From contig JAJEKV010000019.1 of NCBI GenBank assembly GCA_021234155.1, forward strand, positions 20,292,112 to 20,356,111: a stretch of 64,000 bases of DNA, written 5' to 3'. The notes under the pieces were generated by a model. It searched no databases and was not told the DNA's origin. It was given only the letters and a program-made list of their open reading frames with translations. The DNA comes from Isoetes taiwanensis (taxonomy: Eukaryota > Streptophyta > Lycopodiopsida > Isoetales > Isoetaceae). Positions 1 to 13,500 of the stretch are shown one piece after another (the stretch's first letter is position 1; every line of letters starts with the position of its first letter). The position numbers and the translations under genes are program-made.

Positions 1-81
1 GCAACATTCACGAAAAGAATACATGACACGTGGCAAGTTACGATTGGCTCAAACGTCAGAAAGTAGTCTAGGCAACATTTA
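1..81. repeat. Direct repeat, left copy (pairs with 1174-1254)
   Basis: The first 81 bases recur at 1174-1254 with about one difference (AGTAGTC versus AGTGGTC). The pair flanks about 1.1 kb holding a gene fragment. The copy may extend left beyond the window edge. Such long, nearly identical flanking repeats could be short LTRs of a non-autonomous retroelement or a simple segmental repeat; no primer-binding site was recognised. Confidence 0.8.
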
Positions 82-179
82 CGTGTAAGTCTTGCTGCAG
101 GTGCAGATTTTCTTTGAAAATGTTGTAGGATGTCGCCTAATATCTTTATTTCTCTGTCTCAGGCACCTTTTCTTGATTC

Positions 180-945
180 TTGGGAGGTGCGATGGAAAGC
201 AGACGAAGAATGCTTTGGTTTTTAGTGTTTTTTAGTTTGAATCTCGGTGTGATTCTAAGTTATGCTAGGTTGAAGTGTTTAGGCATGGATTCGGCTCCTA
301 CTTTTGAGCTGGACAGTCTTGAAGGCAATGAATCCGAAGTTATGAAGGATATCAGTAATCTTTGTGAAGATTCTGAAGTGGATAATACAAATGGAGTTAT
401 TTCTTTGATCGATGAGCAGGTTATCAATATACAAAGTTATAATGATATTGATGAAAACTTCAATGCTTTGTCAAAGAAAAGTAAGTTGATCAAGAACGTG
501 TATCTTCTTGAAAAGGACGCTCCAAAGAAAGGTACATTGCATTTTCATAGTTTGCTTATAGGTTTTATTGTGTAAAGTTTTTAAAGCTTCTGCATGTTTT
601 GTTCTTGCAGAGATTACTAACATTTTGCAGAATTTTGTGGGACATACAAAAGGAAAGAAAAAAGATGAAGCAAACTTTGATCAGTTTGTAGCTGATGAGT
701 CTTGTAGCAGAGGATTAGGTGATTTTGAGTCAGAAATGGTGTCCGAGTTTGGGGAGGATGCCATAGCAAAATATATGAAAGATATAGCTGCATCTGGAAT
801 GCTTGAGGCAGTTCCTGTGCCTGCAAATCCTATTGTTCTCTCTAATGGTTTTCGAGTTCCTTTTGTTGAGCTTGATGAGGAGCTCCAAAGGGAAGTGGAA
901 GCTGATGGTATTTCTAAGTCTGCTGCAAAGCTGTTATGGGCCTGA
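180..945 (+). CDS. Two-exon gene or gene fragment, unknown function, with N-terminal hydrophobic segment
   Basis: Exon 1 runs from an ATG at 180 or 192 to 531 and exon 2 from 611 to the stop at 943-945. The junction is a phase-1 GT-AG intron (donor GTACAT at 532, acceptor TTGCAG ending at 610) that joins the two ORFs in frame as ...DAPKK-EITNILQ.... The N-terminus (MESRRRMLWFLVFFSLNLGV) looks like a signal peptide or membrane anchor. The rest is acidic and hydrophilic, and the C-terminus is rich in Glu and Asp. I do not recognise the family. Its position between direct repeats (1-81 and 1174-1254) suggests it may be a captured piece of a longer gene, with exons missing on either side. Splicing is predicted, not proven. 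Confidence 0.5.
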
Positions 946-1059
946 AAACGTTTTGATTAAATCAATAGAACTATGATCTCAACAAATTGTAATGTGTAAT
1001 TCTGAGGTAATTGAATCAATTAGTTACTGTTAGTAATGAATAGTCTTAATAGTAAATAG

Positions 1060-1165
1060 TGAGTGATAGAATGTCGACTAAAATAAAATGTTGAGCAGAA
1101 TGTTGAGCAGAATGTCTTCTAAAATAGAATGTTGAACAAAATGTCGCCTAAAATAACAATGTGAG
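1060..1165. repeat. Short degenerate tandem repeat (AATGTTGAGCAG / AATGTCGCCTAAAATA type)
   Basis: Several 12- to 24-bp variants of AATGTTGAGCAG and AATGTCTTCTAAAATAG follow one another just before the right direct repeat. A related string (ATGTTGTAGGATGTCGCCTAA) lies near 120-140, after the left repeat, so the motif belongs to both ends of the flanked unit. Confidence 0.6.
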
Positions 1166-1173
1166 TAAAGAGA

Positions 1174-1254
1174 GCAACATTCACGAAAAGAATACATGAC
1201 ACGTGGCAAGTTACGATTGGCTCAAACGTCAGAAAGTGGTCTAGGCAACATTTA
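1174..1254. repeat. Direct repeat, right copy (pairs with 1-81)
   Basis: Near-identical to 1-81; the two diverge after GGCAACATTTA. See the left copy. Confidence 0.8.
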
Positions 1255-4190
1255 TGTCTATGTGCCTTTTTTTTCTTCCTTGGGTGAACCTTTTACCTTA
1301 TTTTTATTTAGAACTGCCAAATTTTCGAAATAGGCCTAGTTCATAAGGTGAATATTTTTGGGTTGCCCCCAAAGGGCAAACCGTCCCTCATGTGGGAAAA
1401 AGGCGTAGTATATGTCAGTATATACCTAGATATCTTCGACGACATCAGGTAATTTCCCCTGTCTCTATTCTGCCAAAGAGAATGGGGAAGCTCACAAGCT
1501 GAGAGCTACCTTCTAGGTTCTCCGACATTAGTGGGAAGGTTGTGGCCGACTTAGGCTTTGGCTGTGGTGCAGCTTCATTGCTAGATGCTGGGTAAGAATG
1601 TGCCTTTGTTTGTTTCGATGCATTTCATGCTTTGCATCAAATAATCCTGCAGAGTCCTTTGGATCATCATGGCAGATGTAGACTATGCTATATGGTTAGC
1701 CAACATTAGATCCAGTCTTTTCAGCCATGGCCAAAATAAATTTGACAGAAAGGAGGTGGTGTTGGATAATCTTAGAACATAGTTCTAACATTCTCTAAAT
1801 AGACATAAAATCAAAAGTTGTTATATGGGGATTTTGGAACTAGAGTTTAGATTAATTATGATGTCAAGACTCCTTTTTTGAGCGAAAGCTGATGATGCAT
1901 TAAGGAGAACCAAATTGCATTTGCAGGGTTCTGCATTTGTTGTTATATATGTCCATAGCTGGTTCCAGAGTTGGACTTTGTTGAGCTTCTCAAAGAAGTG
2001 GAGGGCCACTTTCAACATCAATCGTGCTTACCTTGAATTGTAAGTGTTTGTCATTGCTTGTTGAACAAGTTTCTACAATATGTTCAAGCATTTGCAATTG
2101 GATGTGCAGGAGCTTAGAACAATTGTGTGAAACTGTAAGTCTTGATCATACCTTATAAGCCCGAAAGCCTATGCAAAAAGTCTGGAGGGGGCTTGTACAT
2201 ATGTCGAGCTTGATAAAGCACCACATTGATGTAAATCTATGCACATCTTTGCCATAAAACAATGAGGAAAAGCGCATTTTGCGCAGGAAGCTTCATACTA
2301 TGAGCATTAAGTTCTATATGCATGTTTAGTGCTTATTTATGTCTCTATTATTTATATTATAGCGATCCCTCTTGACCAGAGAATCCTTCTTCGTGCTTGT
2401 GTCTATAATTGCTTCTACGCATGTTCGTTGATATCTGGCCTCTTTGCTTTTGTGTTTTGCTTGTGAATAAATTTTGTAAATTCCATGAAGCCACAACCAA
2501 TTCCAAGGTTCATGGAACTGAGCCAAACGAAATAGTACAAAGATTGTGTGAAGGAAGCAAATACAACACTGCTCAAGCCTTTCTGTACAGCCATTTCCAT
2601 TCCAAAAAAAAAAATTGTTGTGTTGTTGACATGCAATTTCAACTCACTAGATTCTATTATAGAAATTTTCATGAGTAGAAGGGTTTTCTAATAAGCTTTT
2701 CCTTTCTTATGATTAAAACAGTTACTGACAGTTGATTGTTGCCTTAAATAAGAATCCTCAAGTAAGTCCTCTATTATTGAACCATTAGCTTCCATCAGTT
2801 TTCCACATAGCAGTTACAAAGGACTCAAAGTTACTTCTAAATGTAAATTTTGGTTATAGTTTATTTTACAATAAGAAAAAAATATATGCAATAAACACTT
2901 CATATCAAGGCGCCATGTGCTCCAGATTGATCATCCTGCCATTGCTAGAGTTCCTGCCCATGACCAGCCTCATAATACTGTATATGATCATATATCTCTG
3001 AGCAGATCAGACTTAATGACAGTACCATACTAAATGTCTTATTTGCTAGTGCAAATTTTCCTACATGTGACTGCATATGCTAGATGCTATGAACATTGGT
3101 TTAGGTTCTGTTTGTGTTAGAAATAAGACTGACAGAGAGTTCACAATGTTTTTGGTATATTTGATCATTCATACAATTATTATTTCAATGGGAGATGATC
3201 CAGACATAGTGGTTGGGCTTGCACTTCGTTGTATTTTTATTTATAACTAATAAACAAGGTTGATTCCTTTAAAAAAGCCTTAGTCTTAGAGAATTCAAAA
3301 TTGCTCGGATGTGATAATGAGTTCCATTGTCTTTGACATTATTCATGTATGTAATAAGCTGCAAACTTAACTGGTGTTGTTTGATTTGGTAAGGGATTTG
3401 GAATAAAGAAAACTTGGTGTTTACCTTCCTAGTATATGTGGACAATGTGACATTCCATGACATTACCGTGGCGTCTGTCTGTCCCTCCGCCCTAATCAAC
3501 GGTCCACATTATGCCACATCCCGGGGGATTCACCTTTCATTAGTGTATAACCCATGAGAGTTCAACGGAGGGGTGTTTTTTGGACCATTTGCATATGTAT
3601 ACTTAGGGGGTAGGTGTTTTTAGGCACTGATCTAGAGCTATATTTATATACATAGGGGTCAAATTGCCTTTTAAAAATGTGTATACAAGGGGGTTTTTTT
3701 GCTACCCTTCGAATGCAGATGCCATACCCCTTTTATGTATAAGTGCATCCCCCGGGTGCCACATGGCATAGATCTAGACCCTTGGTGCAAGAAATGAAAG
3801 GGTTTATAAATGTAACCCTTCATTCCACGTAGCATAAATAGACCCTTAAAATTGTGCAAAAATGAAAGGGTTTTACTCCAACATACTATGCGAGAAGCGG
3901 TGTAAAAAAGGCTAATATCACTAAACTATCTTCTCTTTTTGATTTGGGAGCAAATGAGCTCTTGATTTCGAGGTTTATATTTGAGAATCAGCTTTGAATT
4001 AGCGAGGATTTGGAAAAAATCCTTCACTAGCAGAGCCATGGGGAAATAGCAGACCCGAGATGCAGATAGTCGAAGGGTTAGGCTAAAAGCATGGAAGCTG
4101 CTTGCGACTGAAGTAGGTTTGTTTCTGTGTTATAGATGCCAACATGTTGTTGTCATGTTTTTGATGAATAAGGGTCAATATCGTTGCAGG
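1255..4190. other. No recognisable gene
   Basis: AT-rich sequence with scattered stops and short ORFs only. The part at 3540-3880 has loosely repeated phrases (AAAGGGTTT, ACCCCTT) but no coherent coding frame. I see no RNA gene or mobile-element end here. Confidence 0.6.
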
Positions 4191-4194
4191 AAGA

Positions 4195-7100
4195 ATAAAA
4201 ATTGATAAAAATTGTATGGCAGGAACAATGGGTTAAATATGGTCTAATTAATGTTTACGCCCACAATAGACCTCATCAGAGAGCTTCACTGTGGGCCTCT
4301 TTGCAAGGAAAGATACTCAGCTTGGGCTGCCACATTTCATGGCTTCTTGTTGGGGATCTTAATATGGTGGAAATGGAGTCTGATAGGTTGGGGGCTAACC
4401 TCTACAAAGTGGTGTCTTGTTTTGAACGCCGCCAGCGGGGCTCGTCTACTCCATGACTGCAACCTCTCGGAGATTGATGGTGAAGGTGCCTTCCCTTGGT
4501 GCAATGGTCAAGTTGGTGGGGGTCGCGCAAGCTCTCGGTTGGATAGAGCTTATTGAAATGCAGATACAGTTGCGGCACTTCCAGATCTCTTTCTGCCTCG
4601 TCTCTCGAGATAACTTCGCCGCACCACCATCCGCAATTCATTCCAGACGAGCCCCTGCAGCAGCGGCGGTCTGGAAGGACGTGTTTTCGCTTGAACGTGA
4701 AGTTCTTAAAGGATGCTGATTTTTAAGAAGGTTGCAAGAATACTTGGACAACTGTCTTCAACCGACGTCGAGGTATGACTGGCATAGTGGATGCAATTGC
4801 GACAGTCAAGGGTTTTGCCAAAGAGTGGAGTCGAGAGTCTGCAGCAGCAGGCCGTGCTTTACTGGACACCTTGTATCAGGACCCTGCTCCATTCTCGACA
4901 GGGACGTCTTCTAGGTGTTTATGATCGTGATATTTTGGCACAGATCTAAGCATTGGAGGAGGAGCAAATTCAGCAAGCAAAGATGAAGGCAGGTCTACAG
5001 TGGTTTCATGATGGAGACCATCGTACGGGCTTATTTTTTTGTGCAGCTAAGAGGCGTCGCAGGACATCAACCATGTCCTCATTGCTTTTGCCGAATGGTT
5101 TGGTTTGGAACTCAAGCAGACGTTTTTTGTTGAGAAACATCTTCCCTTTCAATCAGAAATGCGAGATGTTGTTTTGTCTAGGATTTCCCCCATCATCTCT
5201 GGTGAGCAGCACGAGTCAATAGAGGCAGCTATAACAACTGATGATTTAGGTTCGGCAGTCTTTGAACTGAAAAGAGGCAAATGCCCAGGTTTGGATGGTT
5301 TGACAATTGAGTTCTTCCAGGAGTATTGGGAATGGCTGGAGCCAGATGCGTATGATGCTTTCTGTGACTTTCGGTGGTCCACTGCTTTGGATAGAATTCT
5401 AAACACAGGTGCCATTTCACTCATCCCCAAGGTCAAGGATCCTCAGACTATTTTAGATTGGCGGCCCATCATCTTATTGTCATCCGTATATAAGATCTTC
5501 GCCAAGGCTTTTGCAGAGCGGGTAAAGGACATCTTGGCAGAGTCCATCTCAACAACCCAGTCAGGTTTTCTTCCAAAATGGTGCATTTTGAACAATGTTG
5601 CTGCTGCTTACGAGGGAATTTATGCAAAACCTTCCAGTTGTATACCTTAAGCTTGATTTTGCAAAGGCTTATGATAGTGTCAGCTGGGAATTCATGCGTC
5701 GATGTATGCTAAGACTTGGATTTGGGGAACAATTCACATCAGATATTATGAAGCTGCATATCTCTGCTCGGGCGACTGTTCTGTTCCATGGTGAGCCATC
5801 ACATGCCTTTTCACTCGGTCGTGGTATTCGCAAGGCTTGCCCTTTCGCACTATTGCTTTTCACAATTGTGCTTTGTCACAGTTATTCACCATTGCAACGA
5901 CAGAGGGACTTCTCCATGGTCTTGCAATGGAGGACGGCACACAAGAGGTTTGCAATCAATATGCAGACGACACGTTCCTCTTCCTAGTCGCTAATGATGA
6001 GAATCTTGCTGCTGCCAAAATACTTTTAGATACTTTTTCACTGGCTTCCAGTGTTCTTGTGGGGTGGCAGAAGTGTACAGCTTTGTGGACATTGGATAAT
6101 CTGGCTCCGGCATGTGTTCACGATTATCCATGGAAAGTACTTGCGCATGGACAGGCCATCAAGTTGTTGGGGATTCCAGTTGGCATCCATGTTACTATGG
6201 GAGCTGCATGGGAGGAGATCATTTAGGGGTTTGGAGAAGCACTTGTTCTGGTGATCCACTGCTAAGTTGTCTCTTGCGGGTCGCATTACAGTGGCCAAGT
6301 CAGTCCTTAGTAGTACCCATGTTTATATGGCATCCTTACTGCTAGCCCCACAGATCAAAGTGCGTGAGCTCATTGCAATAGTTCGGAACTTTATTTGGGC
6401 GGGTACTGAGGAAGGTGTTGTGGTAAGGTGGCTTAGTCGAAGTGTATCCTTCCAAAATGGGCAGGTGGTCTGGGTATGATGGACTTCTTACTGCAAAGCA
6501 AAGTGCTTATTTCAAAGTTCATTTGGAGACTCCTGAATGGTGAGGATGACTCTCCTAGTTCACGCCTTCTTAGACAAGCTCTTGGTCACTGTATCCCTCT
6601 AGGCAAGAAGGCTGTCAAACCGGTCCTACCTTGGGCTTTATTTCAGACTCTGCAGCCTTTTCCAAGTGCTTCTCCATTTTTGCGTGGCTTATTGGCAGCA
6701 TGGGAGACGGTCAGACATCTTTTCTGGCCATGCCCCTCTATCCACACCCTATTGGAGACTCCATAGTGGTGGGCACCACTGCTTCCAGACCCCTCAGCAC
6801 CTCCATTGGCAGCCTCAGTTACACAGAGAGGATGGGTTCTTGCAGGTGTTGTCTTTATTCAAGCATGGTATGAGGCGGGTCGCCTACTGTCTTGGCCTGA
6901 ATTTCAGGCAAAGTTCCTGCTCTCTCGTTGGACCGTATCTCTATGGGAGAAGGTTGCAGAAAATTTGCCTCTTATAGTGCAAGTTGGTGTTGCTGAACGG
7001 GTGCCCATGGGACTGTCATGAAAATATTCACAAAGGCAAGCAATTTGTCAGATCAGTATATCGACTTCTTTTAGCACCATAACCCCTCCAGTTGCCAGAT

Positions 7101-7708
7101 GAGTGGCACCTACAGGTTCCACAGTCCACTTTGTGTCGTACATGGGGATGGCTTTGGGATAGGTTGCTCCACCCTAAAGTCTCTGTACTGTGGTGGCAGG
7201 TTATCCACAGGTTCCTGCGGGTTAATGCCTTTCGACATCGCTATGATCCTTGCATATCTGCAGTATGCAGCATGGTCCTGGCTACAAGGTTTGTTTAACA
7301 GTACATTAGACTGCCGATGCATCCTTTTGGCGTCCTATCCCAACGCATGGCCTCCAGCTAAACAAAGGGCATTTCATCTTGGTTCCGGTTGGCTCCTATG
7401 GTCGATATGGGAGCGTCGCAGACACCACATCTTTCAGGGCATTTATTCATCTGCACACAGTGTTATTACGGTGGCCCAGAAAGAGATATTGACAGCCTAC
7501 GAGTGTTCCTCACTTGAATCAGAACTGATGGAACGCATCTGGATTCAGTATCTTCAAATTGATTCTTATCATTAGTTTTCTATTCTGGAGTAAGTACATT
7601 GTGCTCCAGGCTCGTGCTCCTGTGGCATCTTTTTATGCTTACATAGTTAGATGAGACATGTAAATTTTGTACTTTTTCTCTGACTAATAAACTTTTTGGC
7701 TTTCGTCC

Positions 7709-7737
<29 letters not shown>
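4195..7737 (+). mobile_element. LINE (L1-like) retrotransposon, decayed and 5'-truncated, with poly(A)
   Basis: A non-LTR retrotransposon read on the plus strand. An apurinic endonuclease relic lies at 4202-4456 (INVYAHNR, LLVGDLNMVE). Reverse transcriptase follows from about 5105 (GKCPGLDGLTIEFF; LIPKVKDP; DWRPI), then LKLDFAKAYDSVSWEF at about 5650, the QYADDTFLF catalytic box at about 5957, LAGRITVAKSVL at about 6275 and a zf-RVT-like WDRLLHPKVSVLWWQVIHRF at about 7155. A W-x-x-W-x tail motif (LLWSIWERRRHH) lies near 7395. The domains sit in all three frames, so many frameshifts are present. A run of about 27 A at 7710-7737 marks the 3' end. No target-site duplication was found, and the ORF1 part is absent. 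Confidence 0.9.
5105..7575 (+). pseudogene. LINE reverse transcriptase and C-terminal domains, multiply frameshifted
   Basis: Reverse-transcriptase fingers and palm motifs are spread over overlapping ORFs at 5105-5650, 5595-5987, 5837-6226, 6267-6479 and 6476-6766, with the zf-RVT-like portion at 7092-7298 and the tail at 7099-7575. The YADD box is intact. The GxRxGCP-type motif is degraded (GIRKACPF). The alternation of frames shows an old, inactive copy. Confidence 0.85.
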
Positions 7738-7742
<5 letters not shown>

Positions 7743-9455
7743 GATCTAAATAGGAGGAGGCTCATGCTTTGCTCTGGTGCTGAATCAGCTTCACGAAATA
7801 TAAGTTTACTGTTGAGATGTTTGTTGGGAATATACTGGTTGATAAGTATGCCAAATATGGGAGCATAAAAGATATCTGCAGAATGTTCAATAGTTTTCCA
7901 GAAAAATGCTTTGACTTGGAGCATAATAGTTGGGCTATTTTTCCAAGATGAGTTCCATATATGAGCTTTTTATGTCCATAGACAGATGCAAGACGATGAC
8001 TTGATACCAAATGAAGTTCTTAAGCCTAAGATCTCTGTCATAATCCTTTTGGCATGCAGTTTTTGGATGTGGTGCCATAGCATTGTGGTCTGCCATTGCA
8101 AAGAAAAAGTGATGCATCTATAGTGTTCGATTTCACTATGACTATATCTTTGGCAACATTTGATCTTCATTATGACTATATCTTTGATAGAAATAAGCAG
8201 TGTAGAACCAATATCATGTAACAATGTTAGATTTTCTTAGATTGATAATCATCTATGTGTAAGAAACACCTCAATCTATTAGCACAAGATGATTTTATAT
8301 TCAACTCAACAAAAACCAATTTTATAACACTAGCCAAGTCACTTCTTCAACTTATCATTAACATTGGCAATTATGACCATTGGAAATAATCTTAGCATTA
8401 CTGTTCATATGAGATCGATGAGAATACTGTAGCTTCAAACTTCAAATAGGTCATTCAATTTCAAATCGATTCATACCTGCTTCACGATTGCTCCTGCAAA
8501 TTTCCAATGACCGGAAACCTCTGTATTCCATCTTTATTTATCTTTGCAGTCCGACGGTCAGGCCAGACCGCCGATTGGCTCTTCATGTCTTCGTCATGAT
8601 TCATTTGAACCGAAATTGGCTCCAAGGATCTCTGCGAGCTCATCCGAATATTCCTTGACTTATTGACAGGTGCTTTAGGTACTCAGTCTTCATCATCGGA
8701 TCTTATGTGCTTTAGGTGCTTTAGGTGCTATCTCAACTTTCTCACCTGTCACAGAATTTCCTTGAATATTTTCCCATCTCAATTATGGCATGAATTCTAA
8801 CAATCTTTTGGAGCGCAATGAGCTGCACTCCCAGGCAAATACTCGCTATCTGAGATAACAAAGACCTTATCTACTTATATTTGCCTTAATATCAAGAAGT
8901 CTGATGTTCTTTTCCTCAAAGATAATATGACCATATTTGTATTCATGTTTGAGCTTGCCATTTCATGAATTTTTTATGCATATAGCCTGGTTATACACCT
9001 CTATGCAGATTGAGTGTTCTGAGCATTGCGTAGGTATAATTTTTTGGAAAAATTATTTCTAGACCAACATTCAAAAAGGTAAACTGGTGAATCCATTACA
9101 GAAAAAGAGGTAATGATTCGTTTTGAATAATGCCTGGCTGTGGTCCTCATCTTCTGCATGACCGTGCTCCTTTGTGGAATGATGACCACAACAAAAGCAA
9201 AAACAATGACATAGAGTGCAAAACAAGGAGCTTTTCGTCACTCAATGAAGAAAATGATGATCATGTATCCATGTTTCAAGTTTTTTCACAAGAACAAATA
9301 AGCCATCAATAAGTGTCCTTTGTTTTAATCTATTTCAAGGGCCTGCTTCAAGTTCTTTCAAGATCAAGAACAAAACAAAGATTATACACGAAGTTCTTCT
9401 TCCACTCTAGTGAATTTCCTGCAACAAAGCTGTTTCAAGGGCTTGTTTCAAACTC
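7738..9455. other. Intergenic, no recognisable gene
   Basis: AT-rich sequence with only small, unconvincing ORFs. There is a weak local repeat of TGACTATATCTTTG around 8135-8190 and of GTGCTTTAGGTGCT around 8670-8730. No coding or RNA gene signal was recognised. Confidence 0.6.
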
Positions 9456-9877
9456 TTTTTTTTTTTTTTTTTGAAGGTAAGAGATGTTTTTTCCATTAAT
9501 TAATTAAAGCCATACAATTGTCTTACTAATGGGAGTAGAGACTACCACATTAGTTACATCCAAAATATAATGAACCTTGAGTAGAAAATCAAGGTTGCAA
9601 TAACTTAACAACAAAGAGTAGCTAGAAATTCAGTCAATTCAGTCACAAATAATCCACCAGAACTGTTTTGCCCCCTTGAGAGAGAGCTGGAACTTGAGAT
9701 CCCTCTGATTTCCATCAGTGAAGTCCAGAAAAACCTGCATTATGATAATTTCCTTCCAAGTACAGTAGCAAAAAAGTTAAACAAGAGGAAGACAAGTTAT
9801 TGAGCATAAGCAATTCACAGAAGTTCAGAATGCGAAGAGGAGTGTTGAAGAGGTAAGATATAGTTTGGCATGAATGA

Positions 9878-10507
9878 CTAGGCAAGAGGGGAATCTTGGC
9901 GTGTAATCTGATCAAAGATGGAATTGTATACCCAATAAAAACCTTTGTCTGTGCCAAACTTATAGCTATTAAACTCTGATCCATTCTCCATAAACAGATA
10001 ATGGATGTCTTCCTTTCCCATTAGTAGCAGCAATGTACCATATAGATCAGTTAGCATCTTATGTGAATAATACAACTCCCTGTACCTGTTAAGCTGCCTA
10101 TCTGTCAAGGAAAAATGATACATGAAGAGAAAGTTGAATAGGCAGTACATCTGCACGACCTCTCTGCAATAGATCTTGGCCCATGATCTTTCATTGCTGT
10201 TAATCCTGACCTCATATAGTTTGATCTCATCCTGTGATGCATCTGGCCCTGGAGGCCTTAAGTCTGCAACCCCTGTACTGTTGTTGTATAAGGTAGCTTC
10301 ATGATAGCTTAGCATAGTATCAAATTTAGTCCTGCCCTCCCCCTTGAGAAATTCCAGGTATTCTATCAAACAAATAAGAGAAAGGGGCATTATAATTGAT
10401 AACTTGAAGATGAGAAACAAAAATGTTAAAACCACCAATGAATTTACCAATGTGATCCCAATTTCTGTCATAAGAGTCTGCAAATTTACACTTGTGAGCT
10501 GTACCAT
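9878..10507 (-). CDS. 209-aa ORF in the 3' part of the LINE, unknown function
   Basis: An uninterrupted 209-codon ORF lies downstream of the reverse transcriptase and upstream of the poly(A) on the same strand. It has a hydrophobic N-terminal stretch (LVVLTFLFLIFKLSIIMPLS) and a later aromatic-rich region (MYCLFNFLFMYHFSL). I do not recognise it. Surviving open among broken ORFs may mean chance, a young captured sequence or a genuine third LINE ORF. The hydrophobic segment could be an unspliced intron read as protein. Confidence 0.35.
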   Translation of the reverse strand: MVQLTSVNLQTLMTEIGITLVNSLVVLTFLFLIFKLSIIMPLSLICLIEYLEFLKGEGRTKFDTMLSYHEATLYNNSTGVADLRPPGPDASQDEIKLYEVRINSNERSWAKIYCREVVQMYCLFNFLFMYHFSLTDRQLNRYRELYYSHKMLTDLYGTLLLLMGKEDIHYLFMENGSEFNSYKFGTDKGFYWVYNSIFDQITRQDSPLA

Positions 10508-10584
10508 ATGCTTCTAAATCTAACTAAAAGGACATCTTGATCCAAAATGTGGAAAATTTTTTATGACCATGCACAATCGTATTT

Positions 10585-13500
10585 CTAGATTTTCCAAATA
10601 TTCCATAGTGCAGTAAACATAACTGTGTTTTTGAAGGCATCATTGTTTTGAATGCAATTTAGCAAGTTGCCTTGATTAGTAGCACAGAAAAAATGACCAA
10701 ATTTGACATAAAACCAATTCCAAAAATTAGCCAGTTTAGGACACTGAAAGATATGATCCATGGTTTCATCTTCAGAGCAGTTAGATTGACAAGTAGGCAC
10801 AATGGTCGAGTTTCTCTTAGACAGGGAGACAAGATTTGGAAGGCTCATTTGGGCAATCAACCAGATGAAGTAATTAACCTTTGGGGGGCAGTAGGAATTC
10901 CAAGTATTCTTGAATAAAGTTTTGCAGTCATCTTCAGATATGGACCACTTGACTCTTGCTTTGACAGGACTATTCTTCAGATTAAGTCTGGCATAAACCC
11001 TACTGACTTTGTAGTTGTTAATCCCATTGATTCTCAAATGAGACCATTGTCATAATCAGCCAGATTGGTACATCGAGTAAGAATGTTTTTGAAATGTAGG
11101 AAAATAGCTTTATCACTAGAAGTGCCATGAATTAATCTCCTAAAATTTGTCCAAGAGATGAAGTGTCCATTTGTGTATAGATCCTTGACCTGAGCAATGC
11201 CATGATTGCTCCACTTCCTGTAGGTTTTGGGATGCTTCAAAGCCAGAATATTATTATTAGTGTCCTTAAATCTAGTAGACCAAAAGAGGGAGGATTGCAT
11301 ATGATGATCCTGCAGGTCTGGCTCATCAAAACAATTCTGAACCACATTCCAAGCCTTGAACATGTTGTGCATAAGAGGAGATGTATTAATACCAGGATGG
11401 ATAGTGCAGAATGCAGACTCAGGGAGAGAGTGCTTAATAGTGGGATGTCCTTCAGGGTAAGAACATGAGATCCAGTGTCTGATAAAAATGGAAGCCATTG
11501 AATTATTACCTGATAAAGTTCTCCAAATGAACTTACCAGCCAATGCACAGGCTTGAAGATACAGATTTTTGCAACCTAAACCACCATAACTTTTGGATCG
11601 AGTGACAGTGTCCCAATTAACAGAGTGGTTTCCATTCCAGATAACACTTCTAATAGTCTTCTCAAGCTCATTGTAGATAGATTTGGGAGCCATTAAAGCA
11701 GAAGAGAAATAGATATGGGATGCAGCCAGAACAGAATTTGCAATTAAGGTTCTGCCAGCTAGAGATAAAGTGTTTCTGAAAATGTTCAATTTTTTCCTAA
11801 TTCTCTGCAAAATAGGATCCCACAATCCCTTGATGTTAGAGTTCAGAGACAAAGGCATCCCAAGTAATTTTGTGGCTTGCATAACATTCATGACTTTGAT
11901 ATCACAAATTAAATTCTGAGAGGAATCTCCAATAATAATGCTTTTGTTAATGTTGGATATATTCGGAGAGCAAAGCGTGAGAGAACAAATCAATAATGCT
12001 AAGGAATTTGGCAATGTTATCGAGCTAGAATTAAGAAATGCAAATGTATCATCCGCATATTGAGTAATAATCAAGCTACCTTTATTATGCGGAAGATCAA
12101 GACCTTTGATGCTACCACATTCTTGATGAAAGTCAAGCTGCCACAGTAAGCATTTCAGTGACCACTAAGAAAAGGTAGGGAGCTAAAGGGCAGCAGTGCG
12201 ACTCCCACAGCGGCTTGAAAAAATTGGAGGGAGAGCCATTAATGAGAAACGAGAGGAGTTGGCCATGGAATTGAGTCCAAAAATTAAAGAGATAATTTTC
12301 TTTATTAAATCCAATTTTCTTCAATGCTAATTCAAGGAAATCCTAATTGGCCGAGTCAAAAGCCCTTTTGAAGTCCGGCTTAAGGAGAACACATTTACGG
12401 GAGGAAACCTTATTCAATGCAACCCTTCCATTGCTACAATATAGTTATCTAGAATGAATACATTAGGCAAAAGCATTGCTTAATGTCAATATGCTTCTGA
12501 AGAAAAGGCTTGGCTCTATTGGCAATAAGCTTAGCACATAATTTGTAGGTAGAGTTGGTTAGGGAAATAGGCCTTCAATCAGAGAAAGATACAGGCTTAT
12601 CAATTTTGGGAATGAGTGTGATAAATCCAGCAGAATTGGAAGAGTGCAAGTGTTCAGCCCTCCAAAAACCATGAACCATCTTGACAATGTCATCTTTTAA
12701 CACATCCCAAAAATGCATGAAGAACTCAGGAGGCAAGCCATCAAGTCCTGGGGATTTCCCTTTGCTGAAACTCAGGAGGACATTATGAATTTCATTCTCA
12801 GAGGGGAGTGCAGCTATAGACTCATCCATTAAGTTTTGGCAATTTGGGATAATCTGGTTGATCATAGAGTTGAATTCATCACTTTTTGAGGTAATATCTG
12901 AGCTATTGGCATTGTCATTGAAAAGTGAAGCATACTGTTCATGGAAGAATTTCTTAATCCCAGGGGGGGTTGTCAATGCTAATGCCATTTTCAGTTTGCA
13001 CTTGCATAATAGAATTGTTGAGCATTCTATTTTTGGCAGTCCTGTAAAAGAATTTAGAACTACCAAGGTCCATCTCTTTGTTATACTTAATTTTACACTT
13101 GATGGCATAACTCTTGGCCTCAGCCTCTTCTATGAATTTGATTTGATTTTCCAAAATCTCCTCACCACTATGAAGATCAACATTATAAGGATCATTCTGG
13201 AGACGAGATCTAATGTCTCTCATTTGAGCAAAAAAACTTTTCTTTTGCCTAGTTTTCTCCTTAAAATTGGAGTGAGACCACTCCTTGATCCAAGATTTAA
13301 TTTGTTTGATCTTGCAATAGAAATTCTTTATTGACTGACTGTGGCAGTTTTGCATTCTCTGATAGAAATTTCTGAAGTCCAAACAGAATTGCTCATTGTG
13401 AAGAAGGGAGCAGTTAAATTTGAAAGGGATATTCCCATCTCTAGGAAGATTCAGCAAATGATTTGTATGAAGAAATTGTGGTTGATGGTCTGACATGGAA

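Noticed and set aside
5149-5436. Minus-strand ORF opposite the LINE RT
   Set aside because: It is the antisense shadow of reverse-transcriptase coding sequence and has no features of its own.
4202-7575. Many separate small host genes
   Set aside because: All ORFs align in order to LINE endonuclease and reverse transcriptase domains; they are frames of one decayed element.
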